Source of the DNA: Kitasatospora aureofaciens
Lineage (GTDB): Bacteria > Actinomycetota > Actinomycetes > Streptomycetales > Streptomycetaceae
NCBI RefSeq assembly: GCF_001188955.3
Contig: NZ_JPRF03000087.1
Coordinates: 62,001 to 126,000, forward strand
Direction: 5' to 3'
DNA: 64,000 bases
Shown here: positions 8,782-16,247 of the stretch, piece after piece
Layout of the letters: every line of letters starts with the position of its first letter
Numbering within the stretch: position 1 is the first letter of the stretch
Made by a program: the position numbers and the translations under genes
The notes under the pieces: model-generated
Told to the model about the DNA's origin: nothing
The model's database searches: none
The model's input: the letters and a program-made list of their open reading frames with translations, nothing else

Positions 8782-8845
8782 CCTTCCGAAGTACCGGCCT
8801 TCCGAAGTACCGGCCTTCCGGAGTACTGACCTTCCGGAAGCACGG
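8772..8845. repeat. 16-bp direct repeats right after the lipoprotein stop
   Basis: The unit CCTTCCGAAGTACCGG occurs at 8782-8797 and 8798-8813, then decayed copies at 8814-8829 and 8830-8845, with a partial copy overlapping the stop codon at 8772-8781. Part of the unit, CTTCCGGAAG at 8831-8840, is its own reverse complement, so the array can fold in RNA. It may act as a 3' end or be slippage. Confidence 0.85.
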
Positions 8846-9032
8846 ATCACGAGCCAGGGTGGCGTGGCCCGAGCGGATCGCTCACCGCCCACCCGTCAGC
8901 CCGCCGGGGCCGGAACATCCCCCGTACGCCGGCCCCGGCGTCGGCCGAAGGGCGCCTCAAGACCCCCCCGGTTCTTGGGGCGCCCGTCGGCCCGGGACAC
9001 CGTGACCCCGACCCGCACCCAGGAGTGAACCG

Positions 9033-9800
9033 GTGGCCGGCGAGATCGGTACGGCGTTGGGCGCCATGGTCCTGACGGGCGGCTGCCTGGTGATGCTCGG
9101 CTTCGGGCTCGACCTGCTGCGGCCCGGGCGGGCCGCGCCGCCGGAGCCCTTCGAGCAGCACCACCACGCCGGCCCCGGAGAGGACTGTGACCGGTGGGAG
9201 GATCCCGTCCCGTCGACGGCCGCCCGGTCACCACGGTGGTCGACGGCGGCGGTGCCGGCCCGGCCGCGGGGCGGGCACGAGGACACTGGGCCCCACCCGG
9301 AGTGGCCGGGTGAGGCCCTTCGTCACATCAAGGGGTCGATCGGGGTGAGGGTGCCGAGCCGGTCCTCGACGTGCTGGGCGGCGGCCAGGCAGAGGTCCTC
9401 GCGGAACGGGCGCCCGATCAGCTGCACCCCGGTGGGCAGGCCCTCGGCGTCCAGCCCGGTGGGGACGGCGACGGCCGGGACGCCGACGAAACTGGTGACC
9501 GAGCAGAGCCGCATCGCCGAGGCGACCCGGTCCCGCCCGGCCTGGTCCCGGGACTCCAGGCCGGGTTCCACCGGCGGCTCGGTGAAGACCGGGCCGAGCA
9601 GCAGCGGGTACGCGTCCAGGAACTCCGTCCAGGAGCGGCGGATGTTCATCCAGGTACCCATGAGCCTGATCAGCCCGGCGGCGTCGACGGGCGGGTTGTG
9701 GCGCATGGTCAGCTCGATGAAACGGTCGCCGCCCTCGCCCAGCAGTTGCCGCACGGCGGGCCAGCTGGGGGCGAACTCGGTGCTGGTGAGCTGGTGGTAG
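9033..9800 (+). CDS. Doubtful small membrane protein; frame runs antisense into the amidase gene
   Basis: A GTG behind AGGAG opens a frame whose first 50 or so codons look coding: high G/C at third positions and one hydrophobic segment (residues about 8-29, ALGAMVLTGGCLVMLGFG). There is no stop until 9800, which would put 478 bases antisense to the amidase gene, and codon bias is lost past about 9200. The real gene may be a short protein whose end was changed by a frameshift, or this may be noise. I do not recognise it. Confidence 0.3.
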   Translation: MAGEIGTALGAMVLTGGCLVMLGFGLDLLRPGRAAPPEPFEQHHHAGPGEDCDRWEDPVPSTAARSPRWSTAAVPARPRGGHEDTGPHPEWPGEALRHIKGSIGVRVPSRSSTCWAAARQRSSRNGRPISCTPVGRPSASSPVGTATAGTPTKLVTEQSRIAEATRSRPAWSRDSRPGSTGGSVKTGPSSSGYASRNSVQERRMFIQVPMSLISPAASTGGLWRMVSSMKRSPPSPSSCRTAGQLGANSVLVSWW

Positions 9801-10744
9801 GCCTTCAGAGCCTCGTCCAGCCGGGGGACGTCGGGGACCTCGTCCACCTGGTACCCGGCGTCGCGCAGGGCCTCGGCGGCGCCCTCGACGGCGCGGCGGA
9901 CGGAGGGGTGGACGCCGTGGCCGCCCGGATCGGCGACCACGGCGACCCGCGGCCGGCCGTCGAGCGGCCCTCCGTGCGGCGGCTCTCCGTACAGCGGTGC
10001 CGGGACGGCGCGGGGGTCGCGTGGATCCGGTCCGGCCAGGGTCTCGTAGGCGAGCCGCAGGTCGGCCACCGTACGGGCCAACGGGCCGTCCGTGACGAGT
10101 AGTTGGGAGGCGGGCCCGGGGTCGGTCGGGCCCAGCATCCGCTGGTCGGCGGCGAACCGGCCGGTCGTCGGCTTGAGCGCGGCGACCCCGCAGAAGGTGG
10201 CCGGGATGCGGACCGAGCCGCCGGAGTCGTTGCCGAGCCCCAGTGCGGCCATGCCGGTGGCCACCGCCACGCCGTCCCCGCCGCTGGTGCCGCCGGGGGT
10301 GCGGGCCGCGTCCCAGGGGTTGCGGGTGTCGCCGTACAGCTCGCTGCGGGTGTGCATCCCGGCCAGGATCAGGGTCGGCATGTTGCTGTGCCCGATCGGG
10401 ATCGCCCCGGCGGCGCGCAGCCGGGCCACCGGGACGGCGTCGGCGGGGGCGACCAGCTCGCGGAAGCGCGGCGTGCCGAAGGTGGTCGGGACGCCCTCGA
10501 TGCGGGTGCACTCCTTGACCGTGAACGGCACCCCGGCGAGCGGGCCGAGCGGCTCCCCGGCCGCCCGGGCCCGGTCGGTCTCCCTGGCGGCGGCGCGGGC
10601 GCGGTCGGCGAGGAGCTGGGTCACGGCGTTCACCCGCGGGTTGACCTCGGCGATCCGGGCGAGGTGGGCGTCCACCACCTCGCGGGCGGACACCTCGCCG
10701 CCGCGGACGGCGGCGGCGATGGCGGTGGCGGAGAGTTTCCACAT
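9323..10744 (-). CDS. Amidase-signature family hydrolase
   Basis: This 473-residue protein has the amidase-signature fold shared with GatA, FAAH and peptide amidases, which hydrolyse amide bonds with a Ser-cisSer-Lys triad. Lys77 lies in GVPFTVKE, the glycine-rich signature is TPGGTSGGDG (149-158), and the nucleophile is Ser177 in GNDSGGSVR. By the spacing seen in FAAH (24 residues before the nucleophile) the cis-Ser position is Thr153; Ser154 is next to it. Length and the closing TGVQLIGRPF motif fit stand-alone amidases rather than GatA, and no GatB or GatC is nearby. It is divergent from a TetR regulator, with two matching operators between them, so it is probably repressed until a substrate-like ligand appears. 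Substrate is unknown. Confidence 0.92.
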   Translation of the reverse strand: MWKLSATAIAAAVRGGEVSAREVVDAHLARIAEVNPRVNAVTQLLADRARAAARETDRARAAGEPLGPLAGVPFTVKECTRIEGVPTTFGTPRFRELVAPADAVPVARLRAAGAIPIGHSNMPTLILAGMHTRSELYGDTRNPWDAARTPGGTSGGDGVAVATGMAALGLGNDSGGSVRIPATFCGVAALKPTTGRFAADQRMLGPTDPGPASQLLVTDGPLARTVADLRLAYETLAGPDPRDPRAVPAPLYGEPPHGGPLDGRPRVAVVADPGGHGVHPSVRRAVEGAAEALRDAGYQVDEVPDVPRLDEALKAYHQLTSTEFAPSWPAVRQLLGEGGDRFIELTMRHNPPVDAAGLIRLMGTWMNIRRSWTEFLDAYPLLLGPVFTEPPVEPGLESRDQAGRDRVASAMRLCSVTSFVGVPAVAVPTGLDAEGLPTGVQLIGRPFREDLCLAAAQHVEDRLGTLTPIDPLM

Positions 10745-10761
10745 GAGGGCTCCCGAATTCG

Positions 10762-10783
10762 TTCCGATGCGCTTGCATCGGAA
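10762..10783. promoter_or_regulatory. Operator 1 between the amidase and TetR genes
   Basis: Perfect inverted repeat with nine-base arms TTCCGATGC and GCATCGGAA around GCTT, 18 bases upstream of the amidase start. The core CGCTTGCATCG recurs at 10804-10814. Likely binding site of the adjacent TetR protein. Confidence 0.75.
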
Positions 10784-10798
10784 CCTTAGCGGGCGAGC

Positions 10799-10814
10799 CG
10801 ATACGCTTGCATCG
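10799..10814. promoter_or_regulatory. Operator 2 between the amidase and TetR genes
   Basis: CGATAC-GCTT-GCATCG, an inverted repeat with one mismatch, is a near copy of operator 1 and lies 79 bases before the TetR start. Two copies suggest control of both divergent genes or cooperative binding. Confidence 0.65.
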
Positions 10815-10892
10815 AATTAATGGCGGACGCGGACGTCGGGACGCGGACGTTCGGCGGGCGTCGGAACGCGGACGGGAAGTGCGGGGAGCGGT

Positions 10893-11483
10893 ATGCCGAA
10901 ACAGGTCGACCAGGAGGACCGGCGCCGACGGATCGCCGAGGCCGTGTGTGCGCTGATCGATGCCCAGGGCCTCGAAGGAGTCACCCTCCGGGACGTCGCC
11001 ACCAGGGCGGACGTCTCCATGGGCGCCGTCCAGCGCTGCTTCCGCACCAAGGAGGAGATGCTGCAGTTCGCCCTCGGCCACATCGGCGCGCGCGTCACCG
11101 AGCGCGCCCACGGCCGGGTCGTCGCCGGCCCCGCCCAGTCCGCCGCCAGCACCGTCGGACACGTCGTCGGCGAGGTGGCCCTGCTGCGCGACGAGCACCG
11201 GGCCGAAGCCCGGATCTGGCTCGCCTTCCTCGCCGCGGCCGCCGTCAACCCGGCCCTGGCGACCGGACTGCGGACCAGCTATGCCGACCTCGAAGGGCTG
11301 CTCGCACGACTCATCGCCGAAGCGTCGGGCGCCGTCGACGCCCGGCGCGAAGCCCGTACCCTCCTCGCGCTCGCCGACGGGCTCACCGCGCACGTGCTCA
11401 TCGGGCACCGGTCGGCGGCCGAGGCGGAGGAACTGCTGCACGCGCACCTCGTCGGCGTGTGGGGGGCGGGCGCCGGCCGCTGA
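10893..11483 (+). CDS. TetR-family transcriptional regulator
   Basis: This 196-residue protein has the N-terminal TetR helix-turn-helix (VTLRDVATRADVSMGAVQRC, about residues 30-49, then FRTKEEML) and a helical ligand-binding C-terminal half. The ATG follows GGGGAG. It is divergent from the amidase gene, and the 148-base gap holds two copies of the same palindrome, so it probably represses both itself and the amidase. The ligand pocket sequence gives no clue to the inducer. Confidence 0.93.
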   Translation: MPKQVDQEDRRRRIAEAVCALIDAQGLEGVTLRDVATRADVSMGAVQRCFRTKEEMLQFALGHIGARVTERAHGRVVAGPAQSAASTVGHVVGEVALLRDEHRAEARIWLAFLAAAAVNPALATGLRTSYADLEGLLARLIAEASGAVDARREARTLLALADGLTAHVLIGHRSAAEAEELLHAHLVGVWGAGAGR

Positions 11484-11535
11484 GAGCCGCTCGAATCCCG
11501 TTGTCACCGGAGGGCCTTGCCGCGAGGATCTGTTC

Positions 11536-12522
11536 GTGGCCGAGCTGAAGCCCTACCCGAAGATCCCCGCCCGGGGCCGCTCCGGCGCACCCGGGAGCCG
11601 CGAATGGACCGCGGCGGAGAAGGTGCACGGCGCGCACTTCGCCGTCGTCTGCCAGGACCCGTCCGTCCGGCCCGCCAAACGGCGCGACCTGCTGGCCGAC
11701 GAGGAACTCGACGCCTTCTTCGGCGTGAGCCGGATCTGGCCGCAACTCCTCGTCGCGGCCCGGCGCTTCGCGGCGGCCCTGCGGGCGACCCGGGGCGAAT
11801 CCGCCGTCGTCACCGTCTACGGCGAGCTCGCCGGCGGCCGCTATCCGCACCCCGGCGTGCCCGCCGTCCCCGGAGCCGAGCCCGTGCAGACCGGCGTCTG
11901 GTACGCCCCCGGCCTGCGCTGGCTGCCCTTCGACGCGACGGTGGAGACGGCCGCAGGGCGGTGCTGGATCGCCGACCGCGAGCTCCGGTCCGCCGCGTCC
12001 GCCGCCGGCCTCACCTGCGTGCCCCTGCTCGGACACGGCGCGCTGAAAACCCTTCAGGAGCTGCCGGTCGCCTTCCCCAGTAGGGTCCCGGCCCTGCTCG
12101 GACTGCCGGAACTGCCCGACAACCTCGCCGAGGGGTACGTGCTCAAACCGGCCGGTGAATGGCACGAGTCGGACGCCGCCCGGCCTGTCGTCAAGGTCAA
12201 GCAGAGGGCCTTCGCCGAGGACGACCGCTACGACGGCGCCCGTCCCTACCTCCCCCCGCCGGAAGGCGCGGCAGGCGTCCCCGCCTGGCTGCTCGTCCAG
12301 GCCTCGGCCTTCCTCACCCCCGCCCGCGCCGCAGCCGCCGTCAGCAAACTCGGGCCGCGCGCCGGGACGGACGCGGTGGCGGCGGAGGTCGCCCACGACG
12401 TGGCCGACGAACTCTCCGAAGCCCTCGGCGGGCTGGAGCCCTCCACCCTGACGGCGCTCCGGCACGCCCTCCGCCCCGCGACCCTCTCCCTCGCCGCCTT
12501 CGACGCGGCGGACCGCCGGTGA
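11536..12522 (+). CDS. Rnl2-type RNA ligase
   Basis: This 328-residue protein has the nucleotidyltransferase motifs of T4 Rnl2-like RNA ligases, which seal 3'-OH/5'-phosphate nicks using ATP. Motif I is AAEKVHGAHFAVV with the probable adenylated Lys29. Motif IV is EGYVLKP, and motif V is VVKVKQRAF. Rnl2 motif I in other members is EKxHG, a close match. The GTG start was chosen because GCGAGGA precedes it by seven bases; the frame is open further upstream but overlaps the TetR gene. The C-terminal third (PAWLLVQASAF onward) is helical, as in longer bacterial members. It follows TetR by 52 bases on the same strand, but I see no functional link. RNA repair is the likely role. Confidence 0.87.
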   Translation: MAELKPYPKIPARGRSGAPGSREWTAAEKVHGAHFAVVCQDPSVRPAKRRDLLADEELDAFFGVSRIWPQLLVAARRFAAALRATRGESAVVTVYGELAGGRYPHPGVPAVPGAEPVQTGVWYAPGLRWLPFDATVETAAGRCWIADRELRSAASAAGLTCVPLLGHGALKTLQELPVAFPSRVPALLGLPELPDNLAEGYVLKPAGEWHESDAARPVVKVKQRAFAEDDRYDGARPYLPPPEGAAGVPAWLLVQASAFLTPARAAAAVSKLGPRAGTDAVAAEVAHDVADELSEALGGLEPSTLTALRHALRPATLSLAAFDAADRR

Positions 12523-12635
12523 CGCCGGGCCGTCCTCACCCGCCACCACCGCCTCCTCGCCACCCCCTGCGCGCGCCCGCCGCGCTCACCCTCCCGCCGG
12601 TTGTCTCCTGCACGGGGGGTTCTCGCCGTCCGGCT

Positions 12636-12660
12636 CTTATTGTACTGTCCGTCTAATAAG
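12636..12660. promoter_or_regulatory. Candidate operator upstream of the AurF-like gene
   Basis: An A/T-rich imperfect palindrome, CTTATT...AATAAG, with nine of twelve arm positions matching, stands out in GC-rich DNA 43 bases before the AurF-like start. It looks like a TetR-type operator overlapping a promoter. The regulator is not identified. Confidence 0.5.
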
Positions 12661-12703
12661 CGGGTGAGCGGGAGCCCGCAGGAGCAGGCACCTGGAGGCA
12701 GCC

Positions 12704-13618
12704 ATGGCCCTCACCCGGCAGGCGACCGAGCACGGCCACACGGTGGCCGACGACGACGTCTCGAAGCGGCTGCTGGAGTCGGCCGCCACCCTCTCCTTCG
12801 ACCCCATGACCGAGATCGACTGGGACGCCCCCCTCCCCGAGGAGCACTACGGCCTCAATCCCGAGTGGAGCACCCTCTACGGCACCCGGCTCTGGGACGG
12901 GATGACCGAGCAGCAGCGGGTCACCCTCACCCGGCACGAGGTCTGCTCGATCATGAACACCGGCATCTGGTTCGAGATGATCCTCCAGCAGATGGTGCTG
13001 CGCGACCAGTACCTCAAGAACCCCGCCAACGCCGAGTTCCAGTTCGCGCTCACCGAGATCGCCGACGAGTGCCGCCACTCGATCATGTTCGCCCGCGCCT
13101 GCCAGAAGATGGGCGTCCCCGCCTACCGGCCCAACAAGGTGATCGCCCAGGCCGGGCGAGCCTTCAAGGCGCTCGCCAAGGGTGAACTCGCCTACGGCGG
13201 CATCCTGGTGGCCGAGGAGGTGCTGGACGTCATGCAGCGTGACTGGATGCGCGGTGAGAACGTCCTGGAGATCGTCCGCGGCACCTCCCGGATCCACGTG
13301 GTCGAGGAGTCGCGGCACATGAAGTTCGCCCGGCAGGAGATCCGCGAACGGATGCGCCACGCGGGCCCGGCCCGCCGCCGCACCTCGGCCACCGGCATCG
13401 CGATCGGCGCGTACGTCATCGTCAGCAGCATGGTCCACCCGGGCGTGTACAAGGCCGCCGGGCTGGACGTCGCACGGGCGCTCGCCGAGGTGAAGGAGAA
13501 CGAGCACCGCAAGGCGATGATGCGCAACAGCTCCCGGCACCTGATGGCGTTCCTCGCCGAGGCCGGGCTGCTCACCAGCCGCTCGGCCGCCGTCTACCGC
13601 CGCGTTCACATGCTCTGA
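12704..13618 (+). CDS. AurF-like diiron oxygenase
   Basis: This 304-residue protein matches the AurF family of diiron N-oxygenases. Metal-ligand spacing fits: E122-x2-H125 in ADECRHSIMF, and H198-x3-E202-x2-H205 in RIHVVEESRHMKFA, the same pattern as His223/Glu227/His230 of AurF. Further ligands are probably near Glu91 and Glu171/172. AurF turns p-aminobenzoate into p-nitrobenzoate; other members act on other substrates, so the substrate here is open. The ATG follows GGAGG. The next gene, 74 bases on, is a ferredoxin/ferredoxin-NADP reductase fusion that could feed electrons to the diiron site. A similar pairing is, from memory, present in mycobacteria beside fprB. An A/T-rich palindrome lies in the promoter region. 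Confidence 0.85.
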   Translation: MALTRQATEHGHTVADDDVSKRLLESAATLSFDPMTEIDWDAPLPEEHYGLNPEWSTLYGTRLWDGMTEQQRVTLTRHEVCSIMNTGIWFEMILQQMVLRDQYLKNPANAEFQFALTEIADECRHSIMFARACQKMGVPAYRPNKVIAQAGRAFKALAKGELAYGGILVAEEVLDVMQRDWMRGENVLEIVRGTSRIHVVEESRHMKFARQEIRERMRHAGPARRRTSATGIAIGAYVIVSSMVHPGVYKAAGLDVARALAEVKENEHRKAMMRNSSRHLMAFLAEAGLLTSRSAAVYRRVHML

Positions 13619-13636
13619 CGACGAACGGGGCGACGA

Positions 13637-13667
13637 ACCAGGACGACCGACCAGGACGACCGACCAG
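13637..13667. repeat. 13-bp tandem repeat between the AurF-like and reductase genes
   Basis: ACCAGGACGACCG at 13637-13649 is repeated at 13650-13662, followed by a partial third copy. Copy number would change the distance between the two genes. It is probably a slippage repeat. Confidence 0.8.
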
Positions 13668-13692
13668 CTAGAGCGAGGACCCCACTCCGGCC

Positions 13693-15354
13693 ATGGCCTA
13701 CGCGATCACCCGTAACTGCTGCAACGACGCCTCGTGCGTGTCCGTCTGCCCGGTCAACTGCATCCACCCGACCCCGGAGGAACCGGAGTTCGGCAGCACC
13801 GACATGCTGTACATCGACCCGCAGGCGTGCATCGACTGCGGCGCCTGCGCGGACGCCTGCCCGGTGGACGCGGTGTTCCCGGTCGACCGGCTGCGCGGCC
13901 CGGACGTCGTCTTCGGCGACCTCAACCGGGACTGGTTCCGCGACCACCCCAACGACCACGCCTGGGGCGCGCCCAGTTTCCCGCGCAGCCTGCCCGGCGG
14001 GCTCGGCACGCTGCGGATCGCCGTGGTCGGCACCGGGCCGTCCGCCGGGTACACCGCGCAGGAGCTGCTGCGCTGCACCAGCGCGGAGATCACCATGATC
14101 GACCGGCTGCCGGTCACCGGCGGCCTGCTGCGGCACGGCGTCGCGCCCGACCACCAGTCCACCAAGCGGATCGCGGAGAGCTTCGCGAGCGTCTTCCACG
14201 ACCCCCGGCTGCGGATGCACCTCAACCTGGACGTCGGCACCGACGTCACCCACGAGGAGCTGGCCGCGCACCACCACGCGGTGGTGTACGCGGTGGGCGC
14301 GGCCGCCGACCGGCGGCTCGGCGTGCCCGGCGAGGACCTGCCGGGCAGCCTGCCCGCGACCTCCTTCGTCCGCTGGTACAACGCCGACCCGACGGTGCCC
14401 GCCGACACGGTGGAGCTGTCCGCCGAGCGGGTGGTGGTGGTCGGCAACGGCAACGTCGCGGTGGACATCGCCCGCGTCCTGCTCACCGACCCCGACCGGC
14501 TCGCCGCCACCGACATCGCCGACCACGCCCTGGCCGCGCTGCGCGGCAGCAGGGTCCGGGAGGTCGTGCTGCTGGCCCGGCGCGGGCCCGAGCAGGCGGC
14601 CTGGACCAGGCCGGAGTTCCTGGCGCTGGGCCGGCTGCCGGGCGTCGAGCTGGTGGTCGAGGACCACCCGGAGGTGCGGGTGGCGATCGAGGCGGCCGCG
14701 CCGGACTCCAGGGCCGGGCTGCTCGCCGGCCTGCCGCTGGTGCGGTACGACGGGGGCGCGGAGCCGGGGCCGGGGCGGCGGATCGTGCTGCGTTTCCTGT
14801 CGGCGCCGGTCGAGCTGACCGGGGAGGACGGCCGGGTCTCGGGGCTGACCGTCGAGCGGACCACGCTGACGGCGGACGGCGAGCCGCTCCGGGTGGTGGG
14901 GGAGAGGGAAACCCTGCGGGCCGGGCTGGTGGTGCGCTCGATCGGGCACCGGGGCGTGCCACTGCCCGGGCTGCCGTTCGACGAGCGGAGCGGGACGGTC
15001 GCGCAGCGCGGCGGACGGGTCGTCGACCCGGCCACCGGACGGGCGCTGCCGGGCGTGTACGTGGTGGGCTGGGCCAAGCGCGGCCCGTCCGGCGGGATCG
15101 GCGCCAACCGGGCCTGCGCCCGGGAGACGGTGGACGCGCTGCTGGACGACGCGGTGGCCCGGCTGCTGCCCGAACCACCTTCGGGGCGCGCGGAGTTCGA
15201 GCGTCTGGTGCGGCGGCGCCGGCCGGACGCGGTGGGGCTGAAGGAACTGCGCGCGGTGGACCGGGCGGAGCGCGAGCGGGGCGCGGCGCAGGGGCGGCCG
15301 CGGGTGAAGCTGGCGACGGTGGCGGAACTGCTGGCGGCGGGCCGACGGCGCTGA
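13693..15354 (+). CDS. fprB: FprB-like ferredoxin / ferredoxin-NADP reductase fusion
   Basis: This 553-residue protein begins with a bacterial ferredoxin domain: Cys9 or 10, 15, 19 and 23, then Cys46, 49, 52 and 56 in CIDCGACADACP, typical of 7Fe or 8Fe ferredoxins. It continues into an adrenodoxin-reductase-like flavoprotein: FAD motif VVGTGPSAGYTAQELL near residue 115, NADP motif VVGNGNVAVDIARVLL near 260, and the closing GWAKRGPSGGIGANR. The order and size match mycobacterial FprB. It should pass electrons from NADPH through FAD to the fused ferredoxin and on to an acceptor. The adjacent AurF-like diiron protein is the obvious candidate acceptor, though a cytochrome P450 elsewhere is possible. 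A strong stem-loop follows the gene. Confidence 0.93.
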   Translation: MAYAITRNCCNDASCVSVCPVNCIHPTPEEPEFGSTDMLYIDPQACIDCGACADACPVDAVFPVDRLRGPDVVFGDLNRDWFRDHPNDHAWGAPSFPRSLPGGLGTLRIAVVGTGPSAGYTAQELLRCTSAEITMIDRLPVTGGLLRHGVAPDHQSTKRIAESFASVFHDPRLRMHLNLDVGTDVTHEELAAHHHAVVYAVGAAADRRLGVPGEDLPGSLPATSFVRWYNADPTVPADTVELSAERVVVVGNGNVAVDIARVLLTDPDRLAATDIADHALAALRGSRVREVVLLARRGPEQAAWTRPEFLALGRLPGVELVVEDHPEVRVAIEAAAPDSRAGLLAGLPLVRYDGGAEPGPGRRIVLRFLSAPVELTGEDGRVSGLTVERTTLTADGEPLRVVGERETLRAGLVVRSIGHRGVPLPGLPFDERSGTVAQRGGRVVDPATGRALPGVYVVGWAKRGPSGGIGANRACARETVDALLDDAVARLLPEPPSGRAEFERLVRRRRPDAVGLKELRAVDRAERERGAAQGRPRVKLATVAELLAAGRRR

Positions 15355-15406
15355 GGCGCGTTCCCGGGCCGGGCGACCGGGGTGGGCGACCCGGGGTGAG
15401 CAGCCG

Positions 15407-15441
15407 GGGCGGCCCGCGCTGGGTGGACGCGTGGGCCGCCC
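15407..15441 (+). terminator. Stem-loop after the fprB-like gene
   Basis: GGGCGGCCC (15407-15415) pairs with GGGCCGCCC (15433-15441), 52 bases past the stop. It has no U tract but is a plausible end for the AurF-like/fprB transcript. Confidence 0.5.
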
Positions 15442-15529
15442 GGTTGACGCGGCCGTGACCCGGTGCGCCGGGGCGCGTTGGGTGGATGTGAGCAGTTTTG
15501 GGTTGGCCTCGGACGCGTGGTGTCGGCCG

Positions 15530-15787
15530 ATGGCCGAAGAAACGATCCTGCAATGGCCGGGGCACCCTCCGGAACCCGACCCGGGGGTGCCCATCTATGC
15601 CGAACTGGCCCGCCGGTGGCAGTCGGAGGGGCGGTCGGTGCCCGGACTGCCGGACCCGGTCTGGGAGTCGCTGACCACCCCGGGCGCCTCCGCTGCTCCG
15701 GCAGCCGCAGCACCCCCGGCAACCGCAGCGCCCGCGGGACCGGCAGCGCCCCCGACGACCTCACCCCCCGCCGACCCCTCGGGGTAG
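15530..15787 (+). CDS. Small hypothetical protein with Ala/Pro-rich tail
   Basis: The ATG at 15530 gives 85 residues. The first 50 (ILQWPGHPPEPDPGVPIY, ELARRWQSEGRSVPG) look like a small actinobacterial conserved protein, while the rest is a low-complexity Ala/Pro/Thr tail. No ribosome site is obvious, so a start further upstream cannot be excluded. The low-complexity tail runs up to a scarred region where gene fragments lie on both strands, so the C terminus may not be original. No function can be given. Confidence 0.55.
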   Translation: MAEETILQWPGHPPEPDPGVPIYAELARRWQSEGRSVPGLPDPVWESLTTPGASAAPAAAAPPATAAPAGPAAPPTTSPPADPSG

Positions 15788-15799
15788 AACTGACCGCCC

Positions 15800-16130
15800 A
15801 CCGCCGGAAGAGCCCGATCGAGCGCTCCCCGGGCACCAGCGGCGGCTGCGCCAGGTGCCGCTCGCGGGCCGGCACCGGCCGGTCCTGCTTGATGATCCGC
15901 ATCGCCGCCTGGAGCGCCGGCCAGGAGGCCGCCCGGTCGACGCTCCGTACGGACCTCGCCGACCCGACCCCCGGCACCAGCAGCCGCAGCGGCACGGTGC
16001 CGGCCACCGCGAACCGCGCCAGGGTCCGCCAGGGTGCGACCGGCGTCGGCAGCACCCACACCCGCAGCGTGCTGCCCAGCTCCGGCAGTTCGGTGGTCAG
16101 CCGCATCGTGCCCAGCCCGGCCAGCAGCAC
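15800..16130 (-). pseudogene. Coding-like gene fragment, minus strand
   Basis: Read on the minus strand this stretch has strong coding bias (nearly every third base G or C) and a plausible protein text (LLAGLGTMRLTTELPELGS, PARERHLAQPPLVPGERSIG). It has no ribosome site, no clear start, and the bias stops near 15800 where the frame drifts into low-complexity sequence. It lies in the same frame as, and just beyond, the stop of the ABC permease. I read it as the remains of a deleted gene; family not recognised. Confidence 0.45.
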
Positions 16131-16136
16131 CGGCTG

Positions 16137-16247
16137 ACCAGCAGTGTCGAGGGCATCCCCGTCCTCGACACCGTCGCCGTCCGCACCGGCCCGGCCGCCT
16201 TCGCCCGCGCCCTCGCCGACTACACGGCCACCCCGGCTCGGCCGCTC
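16137..16247 (+). pseudogene. Coding-like gene fragment, plus strand
   Basis: About 37 codons on the plus strand show strong coding bias (VEGIPVLDTVAVRTGPAAF, ARALADYTATPARP) and then run antisense into the ABC permease gene. There is no start or ribosome site. It butts against the minus-strand fragment, which suggests two truncated genes joined by deletion or rearrangement. Family not recognised. Confidence 0.4.

Noticed and set aside
8772..8845. CRISPR array
   Set aside because: The 16-bp units are directly adjacent with no spacers and no cas genes are near.
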